A stretch of DNA of 64,000 bases from Paenibacillus assamensis DSM 18201 (lineage in GTDB: Bacteria; Bacillota; Bacilli; Paenibacillales; Paenibacillaceae). Shown in pieces: positions 53,447 to 61,450 of the stretch. The translations under genes were made by a program, and so were the position numbers. Location: NCBI RefSeq assembly GCF_000422445.1, contig NZ_AULU01000011.1, forward strand, positions 159,248 through 223,247, in the 5' to 3' direction. Within the stretch, counting starts at the first letter, position 1. Every line of letters starts with the position of its first letter. The notes below the pieces were generated by a model. The model was not told the DNA's origin, did not search any database, and saw nothing but the letters and a program-made list of their open reading frames with translations.

Positions 53447-53911
53447 ATGGCTCTGAATATCGTACTCGTCGAACCTGAAATTCCTGCAAATACAGGCAAT
53501 ATTGCTCGTACATGCGCAGCGACAGGGACCCATCTGCATTTGGTTAGACCACTAGGGTTTAATACGGATGATCGCACGTTGAAGCGTGCTGGCTTGGATT
53601 ACTGGAGTGCCGTGCAAGTTCAATATTATGATTCGTTTGCGGAACTACAGGACAAACACGCGGGAGCGCGTTTTTTTTATGCCACAACGAAAACAAAGAA
53701 CAATTTCAGTGATTTTCAATTCCAAGACGGAGATTTCTTCGTATTCGGTAAAGAAACGAAGGGGTTGCCTGAAACGTTAATTGCTGCAAATACGGAAACA
53801 TGTATGAGAATGCCGATGACAGACAAAGTTCGTTCCTTGAATTTGTCTAATACAGCAGCAATCGTAGTATATGAAGCACTGAGACAACTGGATTACCCAG
53901 GTTTGGATTAA
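53447..53911 (+). CDS. trmL: tRNA (cytidine(34)-2'-O)-methyltransferase
   Basis: The 154-aa SPOUT-class enzyme matches TrmL/YibK/CspR along its whole length: NIVLVEPEIPANTGNIARTC and GLDYWSAVQVQYYDSF, the knot motifs FVFGKETKGLPE and MRMPMTDKVRSLNLSNTAA. It methylates the ribose of the wobble nucleotide in tRNA-Leu isoacceptors with SAM. GTGAGGTG precedes the ATG. It is monocistronic. Confidence 0.95.
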   Translation: MALNIVLVEPEIPANTGNIARTCAATGTHLHLVRPLGFNTDDRTLKRAGLDYWSAVQVQYYDSFAELQDKHAGARFFYATTKTKNNFSDFQFQDGDFFVFGKETKGLPETLIAANTETCMRMPMTDKVRSLNLSNTAAIVVYEALRQLDYPGLD

Positions 53912-54127
53912 CGGAACTAGGTTAGGTGAGAAATATCGCCTACAATTATGAGTATGGAGACCTACTAACGTGATTTTGTGTGACAATTAGTCACTTTGTT
54001 ACAAAAAATAATGCAAACCTAAAAAAATTGACAAATTTCAGCAGGATTTTCAGATCAGGCATCGAATAAGTAGGGGCAGAGTTCAAAAAGGGTAAGTCAT
54101 GAGAGATAGTAAAGAGAGGTGGATCTG

Positions 54128-54376
54128 ATGAAACCTGCCGGTGTAGTCCGTAAAGTCGATCAATTGGGGCGCATTGTACTTCCGAAGTCACTACGTAAAC
54201 GTTATCAGATGAATGAAGGAGATCCTGTCGAAATTTTAGTTCAAGGGGATCATATCATTTTGGAGCGCTACCGTCCAAAATGTGTATTCTGCGGTAATAT
54301 GGATGGCGTAGCAGAATTTAAAGAACGGTATATCTGTTCAACATGTATGACCGAAATGACGCACTTGGTAAGGTAA
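54128..54376 (+). CDS. AbrB-like transition-state regulator with C-terminal zinc ribbon
   Basis: The 82-aa protein has an AbrB/SpoVT N-terminal swapped-hairpin domain (GVVRKVDQLGRIVLPKSLRK, residues 5-24, then DPVEILVQGDHIILERY). After it come four cysteines at 52, 55, 70 and 73 (CVFCG, CSTC), a short zinc ribbon that Bacillus AbrB lacks. AGAGAGG lies 8 nt before the ATG at 54128. Homologs repress stationary-phase genes. A terminator follows. Confidence 0.9.
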   Translation: MKPAGVVRKVDQLGRIVLPKSLRKRYQMNEGDPVEILVQGDHIILERYRPKCVFCGNMDGVAEFKERYICSTCMTEMTHLVR

Positions 54377-54390
54377 CATAGGGGGCAAGG

Positions 54391-54423
54391 AAGAGACATT
54401 GCGAGATCAATGTCTCTTTTTTG
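54391..54423 (+). terminator. Terminator after the AbrB-like gene
   Basis: AAGAGACATTG and CAATGTCTCTT form an 11-bp stem with a 6-nt loop followed by TTTT. Confidence 0.9.
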
Positions 54424-54474
54424 TTATCGAAAAACTACATATGATTGACGGAAATAGGGGAATACGCTACGCAA

Positions 54475-54500
54475 AGACGCCGGCGCTTGGCCGACGTCTC
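54475..54500 (-). terminator. Terminator after the 30-aa membrane peptide gene
   Basis: On the minus strand AGACGTCGGC and GCCGGCGTCT form a 10-bp stem (one G-U) with a short loop followed by TTTGCG, 26 bp beyond the stop. Confidence 0.5.
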
Positions 54501-54525
54501 GCATTGCTCTTATTGGTCAATGATG

Positions 54526-54618
54526 TTACAGACCAGCGGTCTTGTCTTCGTTGTATCCAGAGGTGAACATAGCCAACAAGAACAAAACGAATACGAGCAT
54601 AATAATCCAGAATGTCAT
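54526..54618 (-). CDS. 30-aa single-pass membrane peptide
   Basis: An ATG at 54618, preceded by AGGAGG at ideal distance (8 nt), opens a 30-codon gene. Its product begins MTFWIIMLVFVLFLLAMFTS and ends with a polar tail (GYNEDKTAGL), so it is one transmembrane helix with a short hydrophilic C-terminus. A hairpin that could terminate transcription follows. Such peptides include small sporulation or membrane-stress proteins of Bacillales; I do not recognise the family. The plus strand over the same stretch shows no gene with a ribosome site. Confidence 0.7.
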   Translation of the reverse strand: MTFWIIMLVFVLFLLAMFTSGYNEDKTAGL

Positions 54619-54748
54619 ATGAAGCACCTCCTACAAACTACCATCATTATAACCAATACATTCCAAAAAGAAAATGAAAACATGAATGTAGATCGAAAAT
54701 CTCTACTACCAATTTGCAATCTATTCATAGATCGTTCTTAGATAGAGA

Positions 54749-55810
54749 TTATTTAAAAAACAAGAAATGTGTCGGTAATTGACGAAGGTGTCCATCTGAA
54801 GGGTTATTGACAACTCTTCCTTTGAAAATTAAAGAAGATGAACCGCCGCCATCGAGTGTATAAGCATCTTGCACACCGAGATTTTGCATCTTCTTCTGCA
54901 TCTCTGACAGCAATGCACCCGACTTCCCTTTCTCGTCATAGCCATCTACAACCATAATAAGAAGCTGATCGTCTTTATAGTTTCCGATAACGGTTCGGGG
55001 AGCGCGTGAGCTTGCCCATTTCTCAGGAATCTTTAGTGAGACACCGTTATGCAGAAGCTGAGGAACGAAGCTGGCACCGAAATGTGGGTCCATCTTGTCC
55101 AACTGATATTGGCTGTAGAACTTGCCGCCTATAAGCTTAGCTTCTTTATTAAAGCCTACAAAGGTAAGATCCTTGAAGCTTGGATGGAAACCACCTACAT
55201 ACTTACCATTCATAACGGTAGTGCCTAACGGATATCGTCCACCACCGCCATCTGCGTAACCGCCCGCATTCACACCAGCAATAGCGCTATAACGCTGTGC
55301 AGCTTGCATAGTCGTTTCGGTACCACCGAACTTGTCATTGCCAAGCGTCATTTTCATGGCATCTGGTGATTTAAGCTTTACTTTCATCGCGTAGCCATTA
55401 TAGGATGTCGAACCTATGCGATATAATTCTGCTGTCAGTTTATCGCTGTTAACCTGATCCATAGGTGTGCCAAGCTTGGCTGTAATGCGGCGATTGTAAA
55501 TTTGCTCAGGACGTTTAGCTTGTGCAGAAGCGGTGTTAACAATCGAATTCATCGTGTTCGTTGTCTTCTGATACAGCTTAGAAACACGACCTACGGTCTC
55601 CATCGTATATTCTGCGGTGTGCTGGGCTTTCGTTAACCCTTGCGTAATTTGCTTCTGACTTTCATTCCAATCTTGCGTGAAGGAAGTGTTATCTGGCATT
55701 GTCAGTTGAATGGATACTTGTAAGGAAGAGATGAGGATAAATATCATCATCCCGATGAACGGTGCGACAGCCATCATAAATATGCGGTTTATACGCTTAA
55801 CTTGTGTCAT
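54749..55810 (-). CDS. Phosphodiester glycosidase (NAGPA) domain protein, membrane-anchored
   Basis: The 353-aa protein has one N-terminal membrane helix (about residues 10-32), a helical stalk (35-95) and an exterior NAGPA domain from about residue 130. The domain carries YSAIAGVNAGGYADGGG, PRTVIGNYKDDQLLIMVVDG and the C-terminal signature YTLDGGGSSSLIFKG. NAGPA proteins cleave N-acetylglucosamine phosphodiesters or act on exopolysaccharide. The gene starts 13 bp after the stop of the upstream coiled-coil gene, so both form an operon. Confidence 0.88.
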   Translation of the reverse strand: MTQVKRINRIFMMAVAPFIGMMIFILISSLQVSIQLTMPDNTSFTQDWNESQKQITQGLTKAQHTAEYTMETVGRVSKLYQKTTNTMNSIVNTASAQAKRPEQIYNRRITAKLGTPMDQVNSDKLTAELYRIGSTSYNGYAMKVKLKSPDAMKMTLGNDKFGGTETTMQAAQRYSAIAGVNAGGYADGGGGRYPLGTTVMNGKYVGGFHPSFKDLTFVGFNKEAKLIGGKFYSQYQLDKMDPHFGASFVPQLLHNGVSLKIPEKWASSRAPRTVIGNYKDDQLLIMVVDGYDEKGKSGALLSEMQKKMQNLGVQDAYTLDGGGSSSLIFKGRVVNNPSDGHLRQLPTHFLFFK

Positions 55811-55823
55811 CGGCTGGCCTCAA

Positions 55824-56234
55824 TCATTTTAAAAGCTCCATTTTCTGCTGTAGCGCTGCTAATTGCTTCTTCACTTCATTCAACTGAGAGTAAAGCTTAT
55901 TGCTGTTATCTGTCTTGTTGGACGCATTGTCCTTCGTGAACTCCAGCAATTCATTAAATGACTGAACTTTGCTTTGCAATTGGTCGAGCTTCTCATTCAT
56001 TTGCTTCAACTGTTTCTCGTAATTGCGCTGCATACTAGTAATTTGCGCATTTGTTTGTGCCTGCACCTGTTCAATCATGGATTGCTTCATGTGCTGACTG
56101 TAATAATAAGTTGCGGTTATCCCGACCGCAATCATGACGAACCAGAACAATAAGAACCATGCGGGGCTTACTCTGTTCGCCTTCGTTCGGGATCTGCGGG
56201 AAGCTTCCCGCTCATTCTCGAAAGAAGGTTGCAT
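55824..56234 (-). CDS. Membrane-anchored coiled-coil protein
   Basis: The 136-aa protein has a basic cytoplasmic N-terminus (REASRRSRTKANR), one membrane helix (AWFLLFWFVMIAVGITATYY, about 25-44) and a long extracytoplasmic coiled coil rich in Gln, Lys and Leu to the end (QLKQMNEKLDQLQSKVQSF). TTTGAGGTG precedes the ATG. It is the first gene of the pair with the phosphodiester glycosidase, whose stalk is also helical, suggesting that the two form a membrane complex. Confidence 0.8.
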   Translation of the reverse strand: MQPSFENEREASRRSRTKANRVSPAWFLLFWFVMIAVGITATYYYSQHMKQSMIEQVQAQTNAQITSMQRNYEKQLKQMNEKLDQLQSKVQSFNELLEFTKDNASNKTDNSNKLYSQLNEVKKQLAALQQKMELLK

Positions 56235-56581
56235 ATCTAATCACCTCAAAGCTACATTTATCCAAGTTGACCCAAATCTTTCAATACATCCTATTATTCT
56301 ATCACGACCGTCAAGCGCAAGCAAAAAGGACAACGTTCTTCTTATCGCTCCATGAAGTTGATAGTTTTCTACTCCTTTAATCCCATTACATTTTGGAATG
56401 GTGATAGAAGTAACCTTTGATTCATACTATAAATACTCATTTTCGAATGATCGTAATAGTACTTTTTTTCATTGCGTATATGAGCATGCTTCTATACAAT
56501 CAAAGTATGTTAGTTTTTAGAGAATAGCGTCGAATTGTGCGCTTATCATAATTCGTAATTGTAATAGGATTGAGGGAAAAG

Positions 56582-58936
56582 ATGAATCTTACTTTTATAC
56601 GCAAGTGTGGGCTGATTGCTCTCGGTCTCGTATATATTTGGCTTATAATTGTCACATTTTCACACCCTTTTATTGGTGTGTATGCCAAATTGGACGACGA
56701 TGATTGGCATGTATCCTACGCGCTTGATGGAGGAGTCGGTGCAGAATTTCATATACAGAAGGGCGACCGGCTAGTTGAGGTAAATGGACATGACGCTGCG
56801 ACCCATTTTTATTTGCAAAAGTGGGGGAAGCTTGAACAAGCGGACAATGTTTTACTAGAGAGAGACGGATATTATCATTTTCTATATCTGACTCCCGGGG
56901 AACCTCATCATTTATACGATGTATTGCCTGTTGTATCTACGATATTTTTGCTCTTCATCTCGCAGTTCCTATATCGTAGACGAGGAGCATCTACCGCGAT
57001 TGTGCAGTTGAGTTTGCTCTTTTTAGCGATTAGTTTGGTGTATGTCGCTTATGGCGCTTCGATACGAGGAGATATTGTAGGGAGATGGTTAATGTATAGC
57101 GGCATAATGATTTTGCCGATTCTGTTCCTGCAATTTATTTGTTCTTTTATACAAGAGAAGTCTAGCATTAAGCTGCCGATGAATCATATTAAATGGCTAT
57201 ACGGTTCGCTTATTATTTGTCTTGTTGTCAAATGGATGTATTTACTGACACAGTGGTCCTATGCCTCGACTCAATTTGATGACATGATTACTTATTTATT
57301 TTTTGCTTTTGTCGTAGGCGTCACATTAATCTACATAACGAGATTATATTTAAGATTTAGGCATGAGCGCTCGTATTTCAGTTCGGTCGTATTCATCGTA
57401 TTTGTAATCGTGAGCATTGCGGCAGTACCAGTCATTGGTCTGTCTTTCATTCCGCATTTGCTGGGCTTACCGCCGTTTGTGCCTCCGCTTGTTGCTGGTT
57501 GGATTGCCATCATGATGCTGCTTGTATTTGCATTGTTGACGATGCGTTATCAACTAAATGATATAGGTGTCATTCTGAGGAGATTGTTTGTTCATGTATT
57601 AATTGCAATGGTACCAAGTGCGCTCATTCTAGGATGGTACGGTGTCGTATTTAGACAGGAGGGTCCTTTTAGTTATCAATTTTTCACGTATTTGTTTATG
57701 GTATTTGTGATTACTGCGATAACGCATACGCTGGACCATCATGTTAATAGACTAGAAACCGTTTTAATTCCTCGTAAGCATAAGCTGCATCACGCATTGC
57801 TTGTAATTGCGGAGCGGCTTGGCCAGCACCAGTATCAAGACGAGTGGTATACGAGAATTCTTCCGCTCATTATGAATGCGCTTGATGCTGATGGAGTTGC
57901 GCTTGTGCGAAAAGACCATTTGGGTACGATTGAAATGTCAGTTGAAGGCGATGTCGATCAGGAAAAAGTAGAGCGTCAGTTGAAATCTTCTCATTTCCGT
58001 CATCATCATTACTTCTGGTATGAAATCAATTTGCAGTCGGACTCGATTTACTATGTCGTCATCGTACGTAAATCTACGAAGGCGAAGCTCAACCATGAAG
58101 AAGATAAGTGGATGCAGCAAGTGATAACTTACTTATCACTTAGCTTGAATCATATTTATCATGTTCAAACGCTCCGTACGCAATTGTCAGGCTATACAGA
58201 TAGAAACTCCAAGATAAGACAATCGATAGAGCGCAACGTGATGGGTGATCTCTTCGATATGGACGAGCAGGAGCGGAGTAGATTTTCTTCGGAGATTCAG
58301 AAGCGCGTCATGCGTCTGCTTCATGATGTCACGGTCGCGTTAGAAGAAAGTCTTCACAGTGCAGATTCTGAGTTAAGCAAAGATATGCACAAAATCGTTT
58401 TGGTTGAAGTGAAAGAAAGTATTTTTGAAGTAAATAGCCAGTTGCAGCATGTATGTCAGACGTTAAAGCCTACCTTGTTAAAAACAGCTGGATTCGCTAA
58501 CGCCCTTCGTCAATGGGTTGAGAGGGAGTTCGCAGATCGAACGAAAGTGATTCTTCACGTAGATGAGCCTTCTCTTGTATTGGATATTCAGTCAGAAGAA
58601 TGGGTCACAGGTGTATTTCGTATTTCTCAGCTGCTATTATACAATGGAAGAGTAAACGGCTATGCAACGGAGCTTCAGCTTCAGATTAATGTCCACGATG
58701 GTTATGCTCATATTGTATATCAAGACAATGGGATTGGCTTCCATTACGATATGAATGAGGCAGTCATTGAGGAATATACGTTTAAACAATTACGCAACCG
58801 AGTAACGATGCTGGATGGCAAATTCATTTCCGCGCAATATCCTGATCAGATCGGCTCCTACCTCCAAGTAAATGTGCCGCTAAGCTCAGAGAAGCAGTCT
58901 GAGTTTGCACGAAGTGGGAATGTGTCAACGAAATAG
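56582..58936 (+). CDS. ComP-like sensor kinase with apparently degenerate H-box
   Basis: The 784-aa protein has an N-terminal helix and a PDZ-like extracytoplasmic part (about 35-115, with FHIQKGDRLVEVNG). About nine membrane helices (115-390) and a cytoplasmic kinase-like region follow. That is the ComP layout. In the expected H-box, DEQERSRFSSEIQKRVMRLL, Gln stands where ComP-like kinases have His (ERxRxxxEIHD). A LLHD lies eight residues on but does not fit the usual register as well. The N-box (ISQLLLYNGRVNG) is also unusual, while G1 (YQDNGIGF) is kept. No response regulator gene follows. GAGGG precedes the ATG at 56582. It may be a pseudokinase sensor. Confidence 0.82.
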   Translation: MNLTFIRKCGLIALGLVYIWLIIVTFSHPFIGVYAKLDDDDWHVSYALDGGVGAEFHIQKGDRLVEVNGHDAATHFYLQKWGKLEQADNVLLERDGYYHFLYLTPGEPHHLYDVLPVVSTIFLLFISQFLYRRRGASTAIVQLSLLFLAISLVYVAYGASIRGDIVGRWLMYSGIMILPILFLQFICSFIQEKSSIKLPMNHIKWLYGSLIICLVVKWMYLLTQWSYASTQFDDMITYLFFAFVVGVTLIYITRLYLRFRHERSYFSSVVFIVFVIVSIAAVPVIGLSFIPHLLGLPPFVPPLVAGWIAIMMLLVFALLTMRYQLNDIGVILRRLFVHVLIAMVPSALILGWYGVVFRQEGPFSYQFFTYLFMVFVITAITHTLDHHVNRLETVLIPRKHKLHHALLVIAERLGQHQYQDEWYTRILPLIMNALDADGVALVRKDHLGTIEMSVEGDVDQEKVERQLKSSHFRHHHYFWYEINLQSDSIYYVVIVRKSTKAKLNHEEDKWMQQVITYLSLSLNHIYHVQTLRTQLSGYTDRNSKIRQSIERNVMGDLFDMDEQERSRFSSEIQKRVMRLLHDVTVALEESLHSADSELSKDMHKIVLVEVKESIFEVNSQLQHVCQTLKPTLLKTAGFANALRQWVEREFADRTKVILHVDEPSLVLDIQSEEWVTGVFRISQLLLYNGRVNGYATELQLQINVHDGYAHIVYQDNGIGFHYDMNEAVIEEYTFKQLRNRVTMLDGKFISAQYPDQIGSYLQVNVPLSSEKQSEFARSGNVSTK

Positions 58937-58968
58937 GCGCGTATTTACACGTATATACGTATAGAAGG

Positions 58969-59005
58969 CAGAACGAAGGGAGGCTTTCCTCGTTCTGTTT
59001 TTTTT
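58969..59005 (+). terminator. Terminator after the ComP-like gene
   Basis: CAGAACGA and TCGTTCTG form an 8-bp stem, extended by GG/CC, followed by eight T. Confidence 0.9.
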
Positions 59006-59083
59006 CGTTATTCATCATTAAACAATTGCCAATCGAGAAGGCGGAGTGTATTCTTTTTAGAAAGATGAAAGGAGCGTTGGCAG

Positions 59084-60298
59084 ATGCAATTTATGTTTTC
59101 CAATCGTATTCAATCCGTAGAAAGTTCGGTTGTTCGTGACATTTTACAACTTACCCAAGGTAAATCCATCATCTCTTTTGCAGGGGGGCTCCCTGCTGAG
59201 GAATGGTTTCCTATGGAAGCAATTCGCAAGGTCAGCAATATCGTTCTTAAGCAAAGTCCTAAAGCTTTGCAATACGGAGTAACCGAAGGCATTATGGAAC
59301 TGCGTGAGCAGTTGGCGAAACGCATGGAGCTTCACAAAAAGATCGCGGTTGAACCTGCTATGGTTATGCTTACGTCTGGCTCACAGCAAACGATTGATTT
59401 AATGGCCAAAGCATTCATTGATCCAGGTGATGTTGTATTAGTAGAGAACCCTACATACTTGGCATGCTTGCAGGTAATGAAGATGTACGGCGCGCAAGTT
59501 GTTGGGGTGCAAAGTGATGCAGAGGGCATGATTCCAGAAGATCTTGCTTATAAGTTGGACAAATATCGTCCGAAGATGGTGTATGTAGTTCCGACATTTA
59601 GCAATCCGACGGGACGTGTATGGAGCTTGGCTCGTCGTCAAGCATTGTTGGAGCAGTGTCATCGCACAGGAACCGTTATTTTTGAGGATGATCCATATGG
59701 GGAGTTAAGCTTCACGAATCATCAACTGCCAACGATCGCTGCCTTGGAAGGGGATGCGCCAGATCGACTCGTTGTATATACGAGTACGTTTAGCAAGCTG
59801 GTTGCCCCTGGTCTGCGTACAGGCTGGGTTGCTGCGGATCGGCGTATTATCCAAATGCTGGCGCGGGGCAAGCAGTCGGCAGATCTGCATTCTAGTGTGT
59901 TGGATCAGCTCCTATTAAGTGAGCTGCTCCGTTCTGATTCCTTCTCACTGGATGATCATGTTCATAAAGTGTCTCTCATTTATAAGGAACGCATGGAGAC
60001 GATGATAACAAGCTTGCAGCAAAATGAAGTGTGGAGAGGTTCACAGTGGAACAAGCCGCAGGGCGGAATGTTTTTATGGCTGGAACTGCCTGAAGGATTG
60101 GATGCTGAACATTTGCTTCGCGTTGCTGTACAGAAAGGTGTTGCTTTCGTACCGGGCTTCCCATTTTATGTTGAAGACTGTAAACGCAATACGATGCGGC
60201 TCAATTACTCCTTTGCTTCCCCTGATGTTATTCGTTCAGGTATGGAACGGCTTGGGGAAGCAATCGGTGAATTTACGGGTCGCTATGCGGATGTGTAG
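59084..60298 (+). CDS. PLP-dependent class I/II aminotransferase (LysN/2-aminoadipate type)
   Basis: The 404-aa fold type I enzyme has ISFAGGLPAEEWFP and LQYGVTEGIMELRE at the front, LTSGSQQTIDL (phosphate loop), VPTFSNPTGRVWS, FEDDPYGELSF, and the PLP lysine at 238 in YTSTFSKLVAPGLRTGW. The C-terminal substrate Arg lies in RNTMRLNYSF. This matches the MocR-like stand-alone aminotransferases of the 2-aminoadipate/valine-aromatic group. It lacks a GntR HTH domain. AAAGGAGCG precedes the ATG. It converges on the DUF2161 gene with 15 bp between stops. Confidence 0.9.
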   Translation: MQFMFSNRIQSVESSVVRDILQLTQGKSIISFAGGLPAEEWFPMEAIRKVSNIVLKQSPKALQYGVTEGIMELREQLAKRMELHKKIAVEPAMVMLTSGSQQTIDLMAKAFIDPGDVVLVENPTYLACLQVMKMYGAQVVGVQSDAEGMIPEDLAYKLDKYRPKMVYVVPTFSNPTGRVWSLARRQALLEQCHRTGTVIFEDDPYGELSFTNHQLPTIAALEGDAPDRLVVYTSTFSKLVAPGLRTGWVAADRRIIQMLARGKQSADLHSSVLDQLLLSELLRSDSFSLDDHVHKVSLIYKERMETMITSLQQNEVWRGSQWNKPQGGMFLWLELPEGLDAEHLLRVAVQKGVAFVPGFPFYVEDCKRNTMRLNYSFASPDVIRSGMERLGEAIGEFTGRYADV

Positions 60299-60313
60299 CA
60301 AGTAATTTCCTAC

Positions 60314-61120
60314 TTATTCATCTACAATTTCGGCATATTGCAGCAATGCTGCCTCACCATCTCTAGTCAAGGCATATTGACCACGTTCAATGCGGGCGAA
60401 CCACCCATAATAATTGTGGCCTAGAATAGCAGCGGCATCTCCAATGCCGCTTGCTTCTTTGACTCGCACAGGCTTGCTTTGCCCTTGCTGTAAAGCGAGA
60501 GCAACTCGAAGTGCCTTCTCTCTGTAAGCAGTGACGAGTGGGCGTTTCGTGGAGCCACCAACATTGTAGTCGCCGCTGCGACCGTTGAACTCTCGTATTA
60601 GCTTAGCTTGGCGAGCTGCTATTGGCTTTTTTGGAGGAATGACAGGGCTGGATTGAGCATCATAAGTTTCGTTGTCTTCCTGAATGCGGCCACCTGTTCC
60701 TAAGTTTGAGTACAAGAAGCGAGAGCTTCGATCTTCCCACCCGTAGGGTGCAGTATGCAGTTCTACGAACGCTGGTTTGCGAGCATAAAGCGTTACCGTT
60801 AAGAAGCCAATACCGATGCGACGGCACAGCTCAGCAACAGCGTGGAGCCGCTTCTGGTTGGCTTGTTTGCCGCGTTTGGCTTCTATTGCGATGAAAACGT
60901 GCGCTGCCGATTTTTGCCTGTCCAGCGCTTGCAGCAGCAAGGTAAGATTCGCGCTTGCTTTCATCTCGACAATGACTGGCTGCTCTGGACATTGTGGATG
61001 AATGGCAACGAGATCACAGTGCCGTACTTCAGCACGGACTTCATACCCCAACTGCTCCCAGTATTGTTTTAAAGGTGCATACAGCTCCGTTTCTTGTCGT
61101 TTCGTCATCCTACATCCCAT
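60314..61120 (-). CDS. DUF2161 protein, PD-(D/E)XK-like N-terminal domain
   Basis: The 268-aa protein has ETELYAPLKQYWEQLGYEV at the start, then HCDLVAIHP and PVIVEMKAS, the D...ExK pattern of PD-(D/E)XK nuclease folds typical of DUF2161. The C-terminal half has a basic linker and a winged-helix-like part (VKEASGIGDAAAILGHNYYG, RIERGQYALTRDGEAAL). Function is unknown. The ATG at 61120 has AAGGATGGG just upstream; an ATG at 61108 fits the family N-terminus better. Confidence 0.85.
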   Translation of the reverse strand: MGCRMTKRQETELYAPLKQYWEQLGYEVRAEVRHCDLVAIHPQCPEQPVIVEMKASANLTLLLQALDRQKSAAHVFIAIEAKRGKQANQKRLHAVAELCRRIGIGFLTVTLYARKPAFVELHTAPYGWEDRSSRFLYSNLGTGGRIQEDNETYDAQSSPVIPPKKPIAARQAKLIREFNGRSGDYNVGGSTKRPLVTAYREKALRVALALQQGQSKPVRVKEASGIGDAAAILGHNYYGWFARIERGQYALTRDGEAALLQYAEIVDE

Positions 61121-61450
61121 CCTTGTCTATTTCATTCACAGCCTCCATGCTGTATGCAAAAAACTCCTAATAGCTACAACCTCCATTATATCACGATTCG
61201 TGCTGGCTAGCGTTTGAACCGTCTCTTCATGCCTCCTGCAAGTGATTGTAACAATGTTGTCTCAGGCAAAATTGTTAGAAACTAATCCCACCTATGCGCA
61301 TAGGTATGTAATACACTTTTCTTTTTAAGTTTGCTGGGTCATTAGCGCGAGTCAATTCTCAAGTTGGCACGTGCCTATTAATAACAACGACAGAAGAAAG
61401 ATGGCGATGGAGGGCAGTGTTGTGAATCGGGAGCAATGGAGGTAAGAGGG

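Noticed and set aside
54445..54741. Plus-strand open frame of 98 codons
   Set aside because: No ribosome site; the opposite strand holds a better-supported 30-codon gene and a hairpin in the same stretch.
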